From Planctomycetaceae bacterium (GTDB lineage Bacteria; Planctomycetota; Planctomycetia; Pirellulales; Thermoguttaceae), in contig JAIRLW010000637.1 of NCBI GenBank assembly GCA_031259095.1, positions 1-5,768 on the forward strand: a DNA stretch of 5,768 nt, read 5' to 3'. Under the pieces are notes generated by a model. It had not been told where the DNA came from, searched no databases, and worked only from the letters and a program-made list of their open reading frames with translations. The stretch's first letter is position 1. The number at the start of each line of letters is the position of its first letter. Of this stretch, positions 4,662 to 5,768 are shown piece by piece. The translations under genes and the position numbers were made by a program.

Positions 4662-5768
4662 ATGATAAACGTATCATTATCAACAAATGAAAAGAACGAA
4701 GAACAGGTTTTTACGTTACTCCGTATTAATTCGGAAAACGAGTTACCTTTGTTTTATCTTGCGCCGGTGGATAATATCGGCACAGAATACTTACGGTTGA
4801 AAACCGAGAATAATCATTTCAAAATCGATAAAAGTAACGGGAAAATTAATGAACCGAAAGATTCGCTTCAAAGTAAACTTGATTCTCTATACCTTGATTG
4901 GATTCAAAGTGAACAGTCGGGAATAGAAGAAAGGAATCACATGAAATTCACCATTAAAAATTTCAAATGCTTTATTGATACAAAAATTTCAATGAACCGG
5001 TTGACTGTTTTAACCGGAGTCAATGGTTCCGGCAAGAGTTCGTTTATTCAATCGATCTTGCTTTTGCGTCAATTGGTTGCTTTTGCGAAAGACAACCCCA
5101 AAGGAGATATTCCCGATTATTCTATTCTATTAAACGAACAATATTTGTTAGCCTTAGGTGATAGTTCGGATATTTTGTCAAACAATGCAAGTGATAACAA
5201 TATTTCTTTTGCTTTTGTGAACGATAAAACGAATGAAATTTTATGTTACGCTCAATTTGTTGCCGATAATTTAGATCCAACTTCGGCTTTGCCGGTTATT
5301 TTCGAGAAAAGTATGATAAATAATCAGGATTGTCCAATTTGTCGTCGAGAGTTTTATTATCTTAACGCAGAACGTTTAGGACCGCGAATCAGGCAAGAAT
5401 TAAAATATTTTTCGTATCTTCATACCGGTTGGCAAGGTGAATATACCGCGCAACTCATCAATTTGAATGGCGGATTTCATAAAATTGAAGAGTCCCGTAA
5501 ATTTCCCAATTCACAAAATCCGCTTCTATTAACATTTCAAATTAGTGATTGGTTAGACTTTCTCTTGCCGGGAACCCAAATTTTTGCAACATCAAATTCC
5601 GAAACAATGGCTTCACAAATTCGATTCGAAAATTCCTTTACGCGACAGCATCCAACATTGGCTGCCAATATGGGATTGGGTATTAGCTATGTTTTGCCGA
5701 TTCTTGCTACAGGATTAATTGCAGAAGCGGGAGCATTGTTTCTTGTGGAGAATCCTGAAGCCCATCTT
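4662..5768 (+). CDS. DUF3696-type AAA ATPase with N-terminal extension, 3' end outside the window
   Basis: The frame is open from 4662 to the window edge (369 codons). The ATPase part begins at residue 94 (MKFTIKNFKCFIDTKIS), as in SMC/RecF/OLD-like ATPases. Its Walker A motif is GVNGSGKSS (residues 119-127), followed by FIQSILLLRQ. A CPIC pair precedes YYLNAERLGPR, a motif typical of DUF3696 proteins. NMGLGISYVLPIL and FLVENPEAHL near the edge form the signature and Walker B region of this family. The missing part should hold the rest of the nucleotide-binding domain and the DUF3696 tail. Relatives often sit in defence islands, but no partner gene is visible here. Residues 1-93 match no domain I know (LLRINSENELPLFYLAPVDN, then EYLRLKTENNHFKIDKSNG). 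Because AAGGA stands before codon 94, translation may start at 4941 instead. The family is sure; the start is not. Confidence 0.85.
   Translation, partial: MINVSLSTNEKNEEQVFTLLRINSENELPLFYLAPVDNIGTEYLRLKTENNHFKIDKSNGKINEPKDSLQSKLDSLYLDWIQSEQSGIEERNHMKFTIKNFKCFIDTKISMNRLTVLTGVNGSGKSSFIQSILLLRQLVAFAKDNPKGDIPDYSILLNEQYLLALGDSSDILSNNASDNNISFAFVNDKTNEILCYAQFVADNLDPTSALPVIFEKSMINNQDCPICRREFYYLNAERLGPRIRQELKYFSYLHTGWQGEYTAQLINLNGGFHKIEESRKFPNSQNPLLLTFQISDWLDFLLPGTQIFATSNSETMASQIRFENSFTRQHPTLAANMGLGISYVLPILATGLIAEAGALFLVENPEAHL
4931..4935 (+). promoter_or_regulatory. Internal Shine-Dalgarno sequence before ATG 4941 in the ATPase frame
   Basis: AAGGA is five bases before the ATG at 4941, which is exactly where homologous ATPases normally begin. 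The site lies inside the same open frame that starts at 4662. It decides between a long and a short form of the ATPase, or allows both. Confidence 0.5.

Noticed and set aside
4625..4678. Direct repeat GTATCATT (4625-4632 and 4671-4678) as an operator pair
   Set aside because: It is an eight-base match in A+T-rich sequence with the second copy inside the coding region; no further support.
5341..5349. Zinc-binding site from the CPIC pair in the ATPase
   Set aside because: Only one Cys pair is visible and no second pair of ligands is close by in the visible part, so metal binding cannot be claimed.

Overview
The window looks like part of a chromosome from a low-to-medium G+C member of the Planctomycetota. 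This is an inference from gene content. It rests on a Tat-exported Gfo/Idh/MocA-type oxidoreductase of the kind abundant in planctomycetes, a GYF_2 (DUF4339) domain membrane protein, and start codons that often lack a Shine-Dalgarno sequence. All recognised genes are on the + strand. No RNA gene, CRISPR array or complete insertion sequence was found.

Layout. Positions 1-228 hold the C-terminal end of a nuclease-like coiled-coil protein that begins outside the window. A 21-codon ORF with a good ribosome binding site follows, then a promoter-like region with a perfect inverted repeat. Positions 465-2243 encode the exported oxidoreductase. From 2246 to 2376 there are three stem-loops that look like a small dispersed repeat. 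Positions 2431-2950 encode a type II toxin-antitoxin pair, and 3003-3190 carry the broken C-terminal half of a VapC toxin. Positions 3247-4287 encode the GYF_2 membrane protein, probably from a leaderless transcript, with a small unrecognised ORF overlapping its 3' end (4247-4531). From 4662 to the right edge runs a DUF3696-type AAA ATPase that is cut by the window and carries an unusual 93-residue N-terminal extension.

The most interesting part is 2431-3190. The antitoxin joins a VapB-type ribbon-helix-helix N-terminus to a YefM-type toxin-binding C-terminus. The next gene is a YoeB toxin with its catalytic residues intact. Directly downstream lies a frameshifted VapC PIN-domain remnant. The order VapB-N / YefM-C + YoeB / VapC-C suggests that a YefM(C)-YoeB segment replaced the middle of an older vapBC operon, keeping the old DNA-binding domain and leaving the end of the old toxin as a fossil. 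Hand counts give 76 G+C in 240 bases (2701-2940, inside yoeB) against 91 in 180 bases sampled from the oxidoreductase gene, so the toxin gene differs in base composition from its neighbour.

The genes do not form one pathway. The window reads as accessory DNA: a nuclease-like protein, a toxin-antitoxin locus with a decayed predecessor, and a defence-type ATPase, scattered among a metabolic and a membrane protein gene.
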